A stretch of DNA of 15,103 nucleotides from assembly GCA_017414845.1 (NCBI GenBank), contig JAFQJY010000066.1, forward strand, positions 1 to 15,103. Direction: 5' to 3'. Origin of the DNA: Alphaproteobacteria bacterium. GTDB lineage: Bacteria > Pseudomonadota > Alphaproteobacteria > RF32 > UBA3637. The first letter of the stretch is position 1, and each line of letters begins with the position of its first letter. The translations under genes were made by a program, and so were the position numbers. Below the pieces are notes generated by a model. That model saw nothing but the letters and a program-made list of their open reading frames with translations. It made no database searches and was not told where the DNA came from. Positions 6,971-13,938 of the stretch are shown one piece after another.

Positions 6971-7617
6971 CACAGCAATTGATTTTGCCGTTTGCTCCCC
7001 GTTTGAATTTCAGACCGGAGGATTTTTTTGTTTCCCCTTGTAATCAAGAGGCATTTTTGCTTGTCCGAAATGACATAAAATGGCCGATGAAAATGCTTTA
7101 CATTTATGGGGAAAAGGGATGTGGTAAAACGCATTTGGCACATTTTTTCTCAGATAATATCATCAAGGCAAAGGATTTAACGCTTGACGATATCCCTCTC
7201 TTTAAAAGCAAGACGGTTTTGGAGGATATTGATGAGATTAAAGACGAAACGGTTTTGTTTCACGCATTTAATTATGCCAAAGAAAACGATATTTGTTTGT
7301 TGATGACGGCAAAAGGGACACCGTTTTTTAAACTGCCGGATTTGCAAAGTCGGATTGCTTCCGTTGTCAGTGTGAAAATTCATGCGCCTGACGATAATTT
7401 AATCAAATCTATTTTGTGTAAACTTTTTTCTGATAGGCAAATTGTCGTTGATTCGGATGTCGTCGGTTATCTTCTGACGCATATGGAACGAACATACGAA
7501 ACACTGCGTCTCGTCGTTGAAAAGGTAGATAAACTTTCTTTTGAAAAAAAGAAAAAAATCACGATTCCTCTGCTCAAAGAGGCTTTATCGGAAATTCAAA
7601 ACGAACGCCTTTTATAA
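6967..7617 (+). CDS. hdaA: HdaA, DnaA regulatory inactivator (AAA+ ATPase)
   Basis: 216 residues. HdaA binds the beta sliding clamp after initiation and stimulates hydrolysis of DnaA-bound ATP, preventing re-initiation. The N-terminus carries the clamp-binding motif QLILPF (residues 4-9). The short alphaproteobacterial signature PEDFFVSPCNQEAF follows, then Walker A GEKGCGKTH (48-56), Walker B VLEDID (84-89), sensor-1 LLMTAKG and box VII LPDLQSR with arginine finger R129. No DnaA domain IV DNA-binding helix is present, which separates it from DnaA. It is the last gene of the ndk operon, with an ATGA overlap with the permease. In many relatives ppk follows; here the minus-strand znuA follows with a 2 bp gap and no visible terminator. 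Confidence 0.92.
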   Translation: MTQQLILPFAPRLNFRPEDFFVSPCNQEAFLLVRNDIKWPMKMLYIYGEKGCGKTHLAHFFSDNIIKAKDLTLDDIPLFKSKTVLEDIDEIKDETVLFHAFNYAKENDICLLMTAKGTPFFKLPDLQSRIASVVSVKIHAPDDNLIKSILCKLFSDRQIVVDSDVVGYLLTHMERTYETLRLVVEKVDKLSFEKKKKITIPLLKEALSEIQNERLL

Positions 7618-7619
7618 AG

Positions 7620-8492
7620 TTATTCCAAACATTTATTGATGGTAGAAATCGTGTGTTCCATCAGGTTGAAATATAGTCTCGGATTGGGTTTGAATTTACT
7701 ACCCATCACATCTAATTCAATGACACGTGCCTTTTTGATTTTCTTCATATTTTTGGCTTCCGTTTTTTTAAGAGACGGATCCGAAATAACGCATTTTGGG
7801 TGCATATCAGAAATTTCCTGTCTGATTTTTTTCCATGTGACAGGACCGGCAATATATTCGGCATGAACATTCATGGCGTGTGTGTTTCTCAAATCCAGAT
7901 ACTTGAATAAATAAGGATAGCCGTCATGGAGTGTGACAAGCAAAGGTTTGTTTCCATTTTCAGGAAGGACATATTTTTTAAGCGTATCAATTTCTTTCTC
8001 CCACTTACGAGCATTCGCCCGATACTTTCCGGCGTTTTCAGGGTCACGTTGTCCCAGAATTCCACTGATACGTCTGAGTAAGATTTTAGCATTCTCAGGG
8101 TTCATCCAAATGTGGACATCATTTTTTTGCTCTTTGTTTTGAAGAGGGTTTTCTCCAACAGGCAAAAGTTCCAATCCCGAAGAGTTTAAAAGTTCAATGG
8201 ATTGTGCTCTCGGGGCAGCCTTGGCCATGGCTTTTCTGAGATTAGGGGTCATTTCTTCTCCAATCCAAAAAACAACATCGGCTTTTTTGAGCCGTTTCAT
8301 TTCGGAAGATGTAATTTCAAGTTTGTGATGTGAGAAATTTTTGTCGGACTGAAAAATTAAGTAGGGTCTTCCGACACCTTCCATAACCATTGCCGTGAGT
8401 GAATGTATCGGAGGAAAATCCGTAACGACTTTCAAATCAGCGTAAGCGTTTAAGGACAAAAGACATAAAAACGTAAAAATTATTTTCTTCAT
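7620..8492 (-). CDS. znuA: Zinc ABC transporter substrate-binding protein ZnuA
   Basis: 290 residues with a signal peptide (MKKIIFTFLCLLSLNAYA, cleavage about residue 18). It is the periplasmic zinc-binding component that delivers Zn2+ to ZnuB. Candidate ligands are His55/56 in NFSHHKLE (family SPHHY), His127 in DVHIWMNP, His189 in LVTLHDGYPYL and Asp261 in VIELDVMG. The His/Asp-rich flexible loop usual before the DVHIWM motif in ZnuA is reduced to a short segment (about residues 110-126) with no histidine, so it may resemble MntA/TroA-like binders in that loop; the znuCB partners and the alphaproteobacterial motif FPPIHSLTAMVMEGVG favour zinc. The start is supported by AGAAAGG upstream. It is divergent from znuCB. 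Confidence 0.92.
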   Translation of the reverse strand: MKKIIFTFLCLLSLNAYADLKVVTDFPPIHSLTAMVMEGVGRPYLIFQSDKNFSHHKLEITSSEMKRLKKADVVFWIGEEMTPNLRKAMAKAAPRAQSIELLNSSGLELLPVGENPLQNKEQKNDVHIWMNPENAKILLRRISGILGQRDPENAGKYRANARKWEKEIDTLKKYVLPENGNKPLLVTLHDGYPYLFKYLDLRNTHAMNVHAEYIAGPVTWKKIRQEISDMHPKCVISDPSLKKTEAKNMKKIKKARVIELDVMGSKFKPNPRLYFNLMEHTISTINKCLE

Positions 8493-8506
8493 TTGAAAAA
8501 CCTTTC

Positions 8507-8535
8507 TTGTAAAGTGACCCTATCTGTTCTATTAT
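8507..8535 (+). promoter_or_regulatory. Promoter of znuCB
   Basis: TTGTAA (8507-8512), 17 bases, TATTAT (8530-8535), ending 27 bp before the znuC start codon. The -10 overlaps that of the opposing znuA promoter and the candidate Zur operator. Confidence 0.6.
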
Positions 8536-8541
8536 CATACA
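8525..8541. promoter_or_regulatory. Candidate Zur operator between znuA and znuC
   Basis: A 17 bp imperfect inverted repeat, TGT at the left end and ACA at the right, with AT-AT symmetry around the centre (TGTTCTATTATCATACA). Its size, AT-rich centre and position over both -10 elements fit a Fur/Zur-family site that would repress both transcripts when zinc is sufficient. Zur itself is not in the window, and the site is a partial match recognised by eye. Confidence 0.45.
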
Positions 8542-8557
8542 AAAAAGGGTTTGGCAA
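8529..8557 (-). promoter_or_regulatory. Promoter of znuA
   Basis: Minus strand TTGCCA (8557-8552), 17 bases, TAATAG (8534-8529), 36 bp before the znuA start codon. It shares its -10 region with the opposite-strand znuCB promoter. Confidence 0.55.
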
Positions 8558-8562
8558 GAAAA

Positions 8563-9261
8563 ATGAATTTGGTGGCACTTAAAAATATATCTTTGTGCTT
8601 AGGAAAGCATCAGATTTTACAAGAGATATCGCTTGTTTTTAAAAAAGGGCAGATTACGACGATTATCGGCCCGAACGGGTGTGGAAAAAGTTCTCTTATT
8701 AAAATTATTTTAGGTATTTTTAAACCGACGACAGGACATATTTTAATAAAGGAGAACATTAAAATCGGCTATATGCCTCAAAAAATAGAAATTGCCCCTT
8801 TTATGCCACTTACGGTTAAACGTTTTTTAAAAAGGCCGGAATTGCTTGAACGGGTCGGCTGTCCGGAAGTTTTAAATTGGGATATGGCATCTCTTTCGGG
8901 GGGGCAGATGCAACGGGTTTTGTTGGCACAGGCGTTGGCAGATACACCGGATTTGTTGATACTGGACGAACCGACACAAGGGCTTGATATAGCCGGCGAA
9001 GAATTATTGTACAGGCTTGTTTTGGATTATCAAAAAGAAACAGGATGCGGTATTATTCTCATTTCACATGATTTAAATTTTGTTTTAAAACAAACGGACA
9101 GAGTTATCTGTCTGAACGGTCATATTTGTTGTGAGGGACGTCCTGAAAAAATATCTGCCGAGTTAGAGGGGCTTTTCGGAAAAGCCTTTTATGCACATCA
9201 CCATAATCATCGGCATAATTTGAAAGGAGAGGTTTGTGAACTTTCTGATAAATCTGTCTGA
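8563..9261 (+). CDS. znuC: Zinc ABC transporter ATP-binding protein ZnuC
   Basis: 232 residues from ATG 8563 (an in-frame TTG at 8551 is less likely). It is the cytoplasmic ATPase that powers zinc import with ZnuB. The ABC motifs are complete: Walker A GPNGCGKSS (36-44), Q-loop MPQK (Gln73), signature LSGGQMQR (111-118), Walker B LLILDEP (131-137), D-loop GLD and H-loop His169 in ISHD. The C-terminus has a histidine-rich cluster, HHHNHRH (212-218), of the kind seen in ZnuC and possibly zinc-sensing or zinc-buffering. Its 3' end overlaps the znuB GTG start by 26 bp, with the znuB Shine-Dalgarno inside znuC. Confidence 0.95.
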   Translation: MNLVALKNISLCLGKHQILQEISLVFKKGQITTIIGPNGCGKSSLIKIILGIFKPTTGHILIKENIKIGYMPQKIEIAPFMPLTVKRFLKRPELLERVGCPEVLNWDMASLSGGQMQRVLLAQALADTPDLLILDEPTQGLDIAGEELLYRLVLDYQKETGCGIILISHDLNFVLKQTDRVICLNGHICCEGRPEKISAELEGLFGKAFYAHHHNHRHNLKGEVCELSDKSV

Positions 9262-10054
9262 TCCGATATTTTTAGAGTCGTTTGTCGGGCTTTTAGGAAT
9301 GACGCTTTTTGTCGGGCCGTTGGGATGTCTGATGATGTGGAACAGGGTTGCCTGTTTGGGAGATACCATGTCGCACGGAGCCGTATTAGGGCTGTCCGTC
9401 GGTTTTCTTTTAGGGATAAATCCGATGATTGCGTTGGTGATAATGACATTTTTTTGGGCCTATTTTATCGGTTCCGTCAACAAACATCATGCGCCGGATA
9501 CCGTTATGGCTTTTTTAGGGCAGGCTTCTTTATCCGCTTCTATCCTTCTTTTCTCGGTGATGCCTGCCGGAACGCCCGATTTAATGGATGCTTTTGTCGG
9601 TAATATTTTAACCGTAACGAAAACAGATGTTCTCGTTATTTGGGGAACGGATATTTTTATCGGTGTGTGTCTGTTTTTCTTTTGGAAAAAATGGGTGATG
9701 ATTTGTGTCAATTCAGAGTTGGCACAAGCCATGCATATTCCCGTTCGCCGATTACAGTTTCTGTTTTTTACGGTTATCGGTATTTATATTGCCGTTTCAC
9801 TTCAAATGATGGGGGCATTGCTGATACCGGCATTTTTAATCGTACCGGCAACAGCTGTTCGTCCCTTTTCCAAAAGTCCGGAGAGTATGGCATTTAAAGC
9901 CTCTGTTGTTGCGTGGATTTCAACTTTTATCGGTTTTGCATTATCTGTTTTATGGGATGTGCCGACCGGTCCGACACTTGTTTGTACGGCTCTTTTTATC
10001 TGGGGCATTTTACTTTTATTAAAAATGTTGCTTTTTTATAAAAAGGGGATATAA
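9236..10054 (+). CDS. znuB: Zinc ABC transporter permease ZnuB
   Basis: 272 residues, ABC-3 family inner-membrane permease with about 8 hydrophobic segments, forming the zinc channel with ZnuC. Characteristic segments are GPLGCLMMWNRVACLGDTMSHGAVLG near the N-terminus, FVGNILTVTKTDV in the middle and GALLIPAFLIVPATAVRPFSKSP, all conserved in ZnuB/MntB permeases. The start is GTG 9236, supported by AAAGGAGAGG ending 3 bases upstream and by conserved hydrophobic sequence directly after it. The last bases of the gene hold the -10 of the promoter for the DotB-like gene, so znuCB and the downstream gene may be separately controlled despite the 32 bp gap. No terminator is visible between them. Confidence 0.95.
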   Translation: MNFLINLSDPIFLESFVGLLGMTLFVGPLGCLMMWNRVACLGDTMSHGAVLGLSVGFLLGINPMIALVIMTFFWAYFIGSVNKHHAPDTVMAFLGQASLSASILLFSVMPAGTPDLMDAFVGNILTVTKTDVLVIWGTDIFIGVCLFFFWKKWVMICVNSELAQAMHIPVRRLQFLFFTVIGIYIAVSLQMMGALLIPAFLIVPATAVRPFSKSPESMAFKASVVAWISTFIGFALSVLWDVPTGPTLVCTALFIWGILLLLKMLLFYKKGI

Positions 10055-10055
10055 T
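10028..10055 (+). promoter_or_regulatory. Promoter of the DotB-like ATPase gene
   Basis: TTGCTT (10028-10033), 16 bases, perfect TATAAT (10050-10055). It lies at the very end of znuB, with the -10 spanning its stop codon, and 31 bp before the next start codon. Confidence 0.55.
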
Positions 10056-10086
10056 GAAAAAAACTTTTAACTGAAAAGAGGGAATT

Positions 10087-11166
10087 ATGTCTGATTCAAT
10101 TGTAAAAATACCTGTCAATTTGCCTCCTCCGTCCGTGGCTCCCGCTCCGTCAGGCGTTAATGCGCCGGCTCCGTCGGGTGCGCCGATGCAGGCAACTATT
10201 TCTTCAACACCTAAAAAAATTGACGATGTCTGGTTTTCCGATATTTACTATACGCCGGAAAATGTCGCTTATGTCCGTGACGGACAGTCGCAGTTCGGTC
10301 TTAAAGTGTTTGAAGCCCCTGATTTACAAGATTTCCATAAAGCCCTTGAAACCGGTTTCCAAGGGAATTCCAGTTATTCTATCACATTCGGGAATTCCAG
10401 TTATCGTGTGGAACGGATTAAAACAATTACGGGTTTTCACTATACGGCTCGTCGTATGCCTCGTAAAATTCCGGATTTGTTTCAACTCGGCTTGCCGGCA
10501 TCATTGACAAATCATTTGTATTCACTCAATACGGCAACCGGTTTGATTTTGCTTGCCGGTCCGACAGGTATGGGTAAAACGACGACGGCAACGGCTCTTC
10601 TGAAAGCCTATTTGGAAAATGAAGGCGGATTTGCTTATACGATTGAGGACCCCCCCGAAATGCCACTTGATGGTGTCTATCAGTCCAAGAAAAAAGGCTT
10701 TGGTTTGTGTAAACAAACGGAAGTTGTCAATCACGACTGGGGTTCAGGCTTGAAATCTGCGCTTCGTAGTAAACCTCGTTATATCCTTGTGGGTGAGGTG
10801 CGTACACCTGAAACGGCCAGTGAACTGTTGCGTGCGGCGACGTCCGGACACTTGGTGATTTCTACGATTCACGCCAACAACTTGGAAGATGCTTTGAATT
10901 CTATGATTAAATATGCTTCTGCAACCGGTATTGACGATTCGCTTTCTGCCGACTTGCTCGCTCGTGGTATTTTAGGCGTTGTTTATCAGAAATTAGTCGG
11001 AACGGTAAAACTGACACCGAATTTCCTGAGTTGTTTTGCCAATCCGAATCCGTTGGAAGCCGATCAGATGAGAATGGCTGTTCGTGACGGAAAACTCAAT
11101 TTGGGAACTTTAATGGAGGCGCAGATGGCAAAAATGGCTCAAGGGCGCCCGATGTTCAGACAATAA
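10087..11166 (+). CDS. DotB/PilT-like secretion ATPase (type IV secretion family)
   Basis: 359 residues. These hexameric cytoplasmic ATPases energise type IVB (Dot/Icm) secretion or type IV pilus retraction. Residues 1-45 are a Pro/Ala/Ser-rich, probably disordered leader with a repeated PAPSG motif. An N-terminal PAS-like region follows (FSDIYYTPENVAYVRDG resembles the SDIHL strand), then the ATPase core: Walker A GPTGMGKTT (158-166), Asp box TIEDPPE (185-191), Walker B ILVGEVR (233-239) and His box SGHLVISTIHA (253-263). The sequence looks closer to DotB/TraJ than to PilT, but this is by eye. No other dot/icm or pil gene is in the window. ATG follows AGAGGG, and the nitroreductase gene starts 18 bp after the stop, probably on the same transcript. 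Confidence 0.85.
   Translation: MSDSIVKIPVNLPPPSVAPAPSGVNAPAPSGAPMQATISSTPKKIDDVWFSDIYYTPENVAYVRDGQSQFGLKVFEAPDLQDFHKALETGFQGNSSYSITFGNSSYRVERIKTITGFHYTARRMPRKIPDLFQLGLPASLTNHLYSLNTATGLILLAGPTGMGKTTTATALLKAYLENEGGFAYTIEDPPEMPLDGVYQSKKKGFGLCKQTEVVNHDWGSGLKSALRSKPRYILVGEVRTPETASELLRAATSGHLVISTIHANNLEDALNSMIKYASATGIDDSLSADLLARGILGVVYQKLVGTVKLTPNFLSCFANPNPLEADQMRMAVRDGKLNLGTLMEAQMAKMAQGRPMFRQ
10363..10404 (+). repeat. In-frame 27 bp-spaced direct repeat within the DotB-like gene
   Basis: The 15-mer GGGAATTCCAGTTAT occurs at 10363-10377 and 10390-10404, exactly 27 bases apart, so the protein has two copies of GNSSY nine residues apart (residues 93-97 and 102-106). It looks like a small internal tandem duplication or a beta-hairpin repeat. 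Confidence 0.8.
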
Positions 11167-11184
11167 CAAAAAAAGGAGGAGAAA

Positions 11185-11700
11185 ATGGAGTTATTGGAAG
11201 GTCTTTTAACACGTCGTTCCGTTCGGGTCTATGATCCGAATCAGAAGGTGGATTCGGCGACACTCGGAAAAATTTTAAACGGAGCAATGCATGCACCGTC
11301 TGCGATGAATAAACAGCCGTGGCATTTTGTTGTTGTTGATAAACCTGCCATTCTTCAAAAGATGATGGATTGTCATCCGTATGCGGCTTTTTTGAAAGAT
11401 GCCGGAACTGCCGTTGTTTTATGTGCCGATTCAAATGAGGGCTATGGTGATTATGCACCTGTGGATGCCTGTTTGGCCGGACAGAATCTGATGTTGGCTG
11501 CACATAGTTTGGGTCTCGGAACATGTTGGTGTGGCGTTTATCCCGAAGAAAAACGGATGAGTGATTTTGCAGAAATCTTGGGGCTTCCGACATATATCTT
11601 GCCAATAGCACTTATCGCACTGGGCTATCCGGCAGAAGAACCTCATCAGCCGACGAATCGGTATCAGACTGATAAAATTCACACAAATACATGGGAATAA
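11185..11700 (+). CDS. Nitroreductase family FMN-dependent oxidoreductase
   Basis: 171 residues. Members are homodimeric flavoenzymes using NAD(P)H to reduce nitroaromatics, quinones or flavins; the natural substrate here is unknown. FMN-contact motifs are RRSVR (10-14), APSAMNKQPWHF (37-48) and GLGTCWCGVYP (110-120), and the end NRYQTDKIHTNTW fits the usual basic C-terminus (RxDxxxIHxNxW-like) that closes the active site. The start is preceded by a strong AAAGGAGGAG. It lies 18 bp behind the DotB-like gene and is probably cotranscribed; no terminator is obvious after it. The length matches the short subgroup of the family. Confidence 0.92.
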   Translation: MELLEGLLTRRSVRVYDPNQKVDSATLGKILNGAMHAPSAMNKQPWHFVVVDKPAILQKMMDCHPYAAFLKDAGTAVVLCADSNEGYGDYAPVDACLAGQNLMLAAHSLGLGTCWCGVYPEEKRMSDFAEILGLPTYILPIALIALGYPAEEPHQPTNRYQTDKIHTNTWE

Positions 11701-11833
11701 TTGCCTGAATAATCATCAGAGGGACCTTGATTTCGTCAGGTGTTAAACCGGCATGACTGCTTTTGAACTTGATTGTTTTTCCTTTTGGTTGAATACCTGT
11801 TGTTTTAAAATGAGTATCCCGATATGTCGGCAA
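11701..11833 (-). pseudogene. Possible 3' remnant of an alkaline-phosphatase-superfamily gene
   Basis: Between the nitroreductase and metG (237 bp without an intact gene) the minus strand reads a coherent peptide, KGKTIKFKSSHAGLTPDEIKVPLMII, with no ATG start. The S-H-A-G-L-T-x-(D/E)-E-x-x-V-P-L pattern resembles, from memory, the C-terminal metal-site region of alkaline phosphatase/PglZ-like proteins. The frame runs on into the antisense of the nitroreductase gene and upstream into the metG promoter, so if real it is a decayed fragment. No other feature than the metG promoter is seen in this interval. Confidence 0.3.
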
Positions 11834-11880
11834 TGTGTTTCGGTTATTTTGTCTATTTTTTTTAAAAACAAAAAAAAGAC

Positions 11881-11909
11881 TTGATTTTTGTAAATTTTTC
11901 TGATATATT
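11881..11909 (+). promoter_or_regulatory. Sigma70 promoter of metG
   Basis: TTGATT (11881-11886), 17 bases, TATATT (11904-11909), 28 bp before the metG start codon. The A-tract at 11864-11877 immediately upstream of the -35 could act as an UP element. Confidence 0.65.
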
Positions 11910-11937
11910 CATCCCTATCAATGACAGGAAGGGAATT

Positions 11938-13869
11938 ATGAAACATTTAATTACAAGCGCTTTACCGTATGTCAACGGTGTGAAACATCTGGGAAACTTG
12001 GTCGGTTCCATGTTGCCGGCAGATGTGTATGCCCGTTATCTGCGTGCCAAAGGGGACGAGGTTCTTTTTATCTGTGCCACCGATGAACACGGGACACCGA
12101 CGGAAATTGCCGCAAAACAGGCGAATATGTCGCCTCAGGCTTTCTGTGACCGTCAGTATGAGGCACAACTTAAAATGAATGAGGCGTATGAACTCTCGTT
12201 TGATTATTTCGGACGTTCCTCTTCCAAAAATAACCACGAATTGACGCAATATATTGCCAAAGAGTTGGAAAAGAACGGATTCGTTGAAGAAAAAATCATC
12301 AATCAATTTTACTCCAAAGAAGACGGTATGTTCCTTCCTGACCGTTTTATTATGGGAACTTGTCCGCATTGCGGTTATGGAAATGCCCGTGGCGACCAAT
12401 GCGAATCCTGTACGAAGGTGCTGGATCCGGAAGATTTAATAGAACCTCGTTCTGCTGTTTCCGGCAGTCGGGATTTGGAACTGAGAGAAACAAAGCATCT
12501 GTTTTTATCTCAATCTAAAATGGTGGACGAACTTCGGGAGTGGATTGAACAGAAAAAAGAATGGCCAAGACTTGTTAAAAGTATTGCGAATAAGTGGCTC
12601 AATGACGGGCTTCAAGACAGATGTATTACCCGTGATTTAAAATGGGGAGTTCCCGTTCCGAAAGAGGGCTATGAAGATAAGGTTTTCTATGTATGGTTTG
12701 ATGCGCCGATTTCTTATATTTCTGCGACAAAAGATTGGGCTGAACAAAACGGAGAGGATTATCGTAAATGGTGGGGGGCAGATACCGATGTCAAGTACAC
12801 GCAGTTTATGGGAAAAGATAATATTCCGTTTCATACGGTCAGCTTTCCTGCAACATTGATTGGTGCCGGTAACGAGTTTAAACAGCCGGATCAAATTAAA
12901 GGCGTCAATTGGCTGAATTATTATAACGGCAAATTTTCTACCAGTTCCAAACGGGGTATTTTTATGAATCAGGCATTGGATTTATATCCGGCAGATTATT
13001 GGCGTTATGCTCTGATTTCAAATATTCCCGAAAAAGATGACGTGAATTTTACATGGGAAGAATTTGCAAAGTCAATCAACGGTGATTTGGCGAATATGTA
13101 CGGTAATTTTGTACAGCGTGCCAGCACAATGCAAATGAAATATTTCGGTGATAAAGTGCCGGAAGTAACGGCTCCTGAGGGGAAAGCAGAAGAGGAACTG
13201 ATTTCCAAAATGTCTTTTGAAGTCGGACGCTATTCTGCTGAAATGGATAAGTTGGAATTTAGAAAAGCCATGACAAGTTTGCGTGAGATTTTCAAGATTA
13301 CGAACGAGTACTTTACGGAAAAAGCACCTTGGAAGGCGGCTAAAGAGGGACGTATGGATGATGTCGCCTTGACAATGAAATATGCTTTGAATATGGAACG
13401 ATTGCTTGCCGTATTATCTGAACCGATGATGCCTGCGACATCCAGAAAAATCTATAAAGCACTTCATCTGGAAGATGAAAAACAACCTTGGCCGAAAGGT
13501 AATCTGAGAGCCGAATTGAATGCCGTTAAGAGTGGACAGACCGTTGAAAGTCCGGGGATTTTGTTCCAAAAAATAACGCCTGAGAAAATTGAAGAGTTAA
13601 AAAATCAATTCGGAGATGAGAAAACGGCCTCTCACGGTAAAGGAAAAGAATTACATGGTGTGACACCTCCGACGGAAATCAGAATGCCTCAGTTGTTGAT
13701 TAAGAAGAAAACAAAAGAGGTGTCTCATTCTGAACAGAATGCAGAAGTCGGAAACAAAAGAGAACAAGCCTCTAAAAGAGAAAGACAAATGGTCGCCGCT
13801 CATACGGCAAAACCGAGTCGGGATTATCTGTGTGTCGTCAGAAAAAAAGATAAGGGAATGGATAGGTAA
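11938..13869 (+). CDS. metG: Methionyl-tRNA synthetase
   Basis: 643 residues from ATG 11938, which follows AGGAAGGG; the frame extends upstream only through the promoter. MetRS charges tRNA-Met, a class I synthetase. Seen are ITSALPYVNGVKHLGN with HLGN as the HIGH motif (17-20), the FICATDEHGTP block, one zinc knuckle with C142, C145, C155, C158, VFYVWFDAPISYISATKDW, and the KMSKS-region loop KFSTSSKRG (332-340), in which the usual second Lys is Thr. The anticodon-binding helical domain runs to about 560. A Lys/Arg-rich tail of roughly 75 residues follows; it does not look like the EMAP/Trbp111 tRNA-binding domain found at the end of many MetRSs. The gene is monocistronic with its own promoter and terminator. 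Confidence 0.95.
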   Translation: MKHLITSALPYVNGVKHLGNLVGSMLPADVYARYLRAKGDEVLFICATDEHGTPTEIAAKQANMSPQAFCDRQYEAQLKMNEAYELSFDYFGRSSSKNNHELTQYIAKELEKNGFVEEKIINQFYSKEDGMFLPDRFIMGTCPHCGYGNARGDQCESCTKVLDPEDLIEPRSAVSGSRDLELRETKHLFLSQSKMVDELREWIEQKKEWPRLVKSIANKWLNDGLQDRCITRDLKWGVPVPKEGYEDKVFYVWFDAPISYISATKDWAEQNGEDYRKWWGADTDVKYTQFMGKDNIPFHTVSFPATLIGAGNEFKQPDQIKGVNWLNYYNGKFSTSSKRGIFMNQALDLYPADYWRYALISNIPEKDDVNFTWEEFAKSINGDLANMYGNFVQRASTMQMKYFGDKVPEVTAPEGKAEEELISKMSFEVGRYSAEMDKLEFRKAMTSLREIFKITNEYFTEKAPWKAAKEGRMDDVALTMKYALNMERLLAVLSEPMMPATSRKIYKALHLEDEKQPWPKGNLRAELNAVKSGQTVESPGILFQKITPEKIEELKNQFGDEKTASHGKGKELHGVTPPTEIRMPQLLIKKKTKEVSHSEQNAEVGNKREQASKRERQMVAAHTAKPSRDYLCVVRKKDKGMDR

Positions 13870-13892
13870 GAGAAGTTTTATCGTCTTATGAA

Positions 13893-13924
13893 AAAAAACA
13901 CCGAAAGACATTTCGGTGTTTTTT
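13893..13924. terminator. Bidirectional terminator between metG and the alpha/beta hydrolase gene
   Basis: Perfect inverted repeat with GC core CACCGAAA / TTTCGGTG, 4-base loop GACA (13907-13910), extended by six A on the left and six T on the right to a 14 bp stem. The A-run on the other side supplies a T-run for minus-strand transcripts, so it can serve both convergent genes. Confidence 0.9.
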
Positions 13925-13938
13925 ACTTTTACAGTCTT

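Noticed and set aside
11156..11611. 151-codon minus-strand open frame.
   Set aside because: It is wholly antisense to the nitroreductase gene, has a low-complexity composition rich in His, Ser and Pro, and resembles no family.
11851..11880. T-run / A-run inverted repeat upstream of metG that might be a terminator for the nitroreductase gene.
   Set aside because: The pairing is almost purely A:T with no GC stem, and it sits where an UP element of the metG promoter would be.
11962..12399. 145-codon minus-strand open frame inside metG.
   Set aside because: Shadow of a conserved synthetase on the other strand, with no ribosome-binding site or family similarity.
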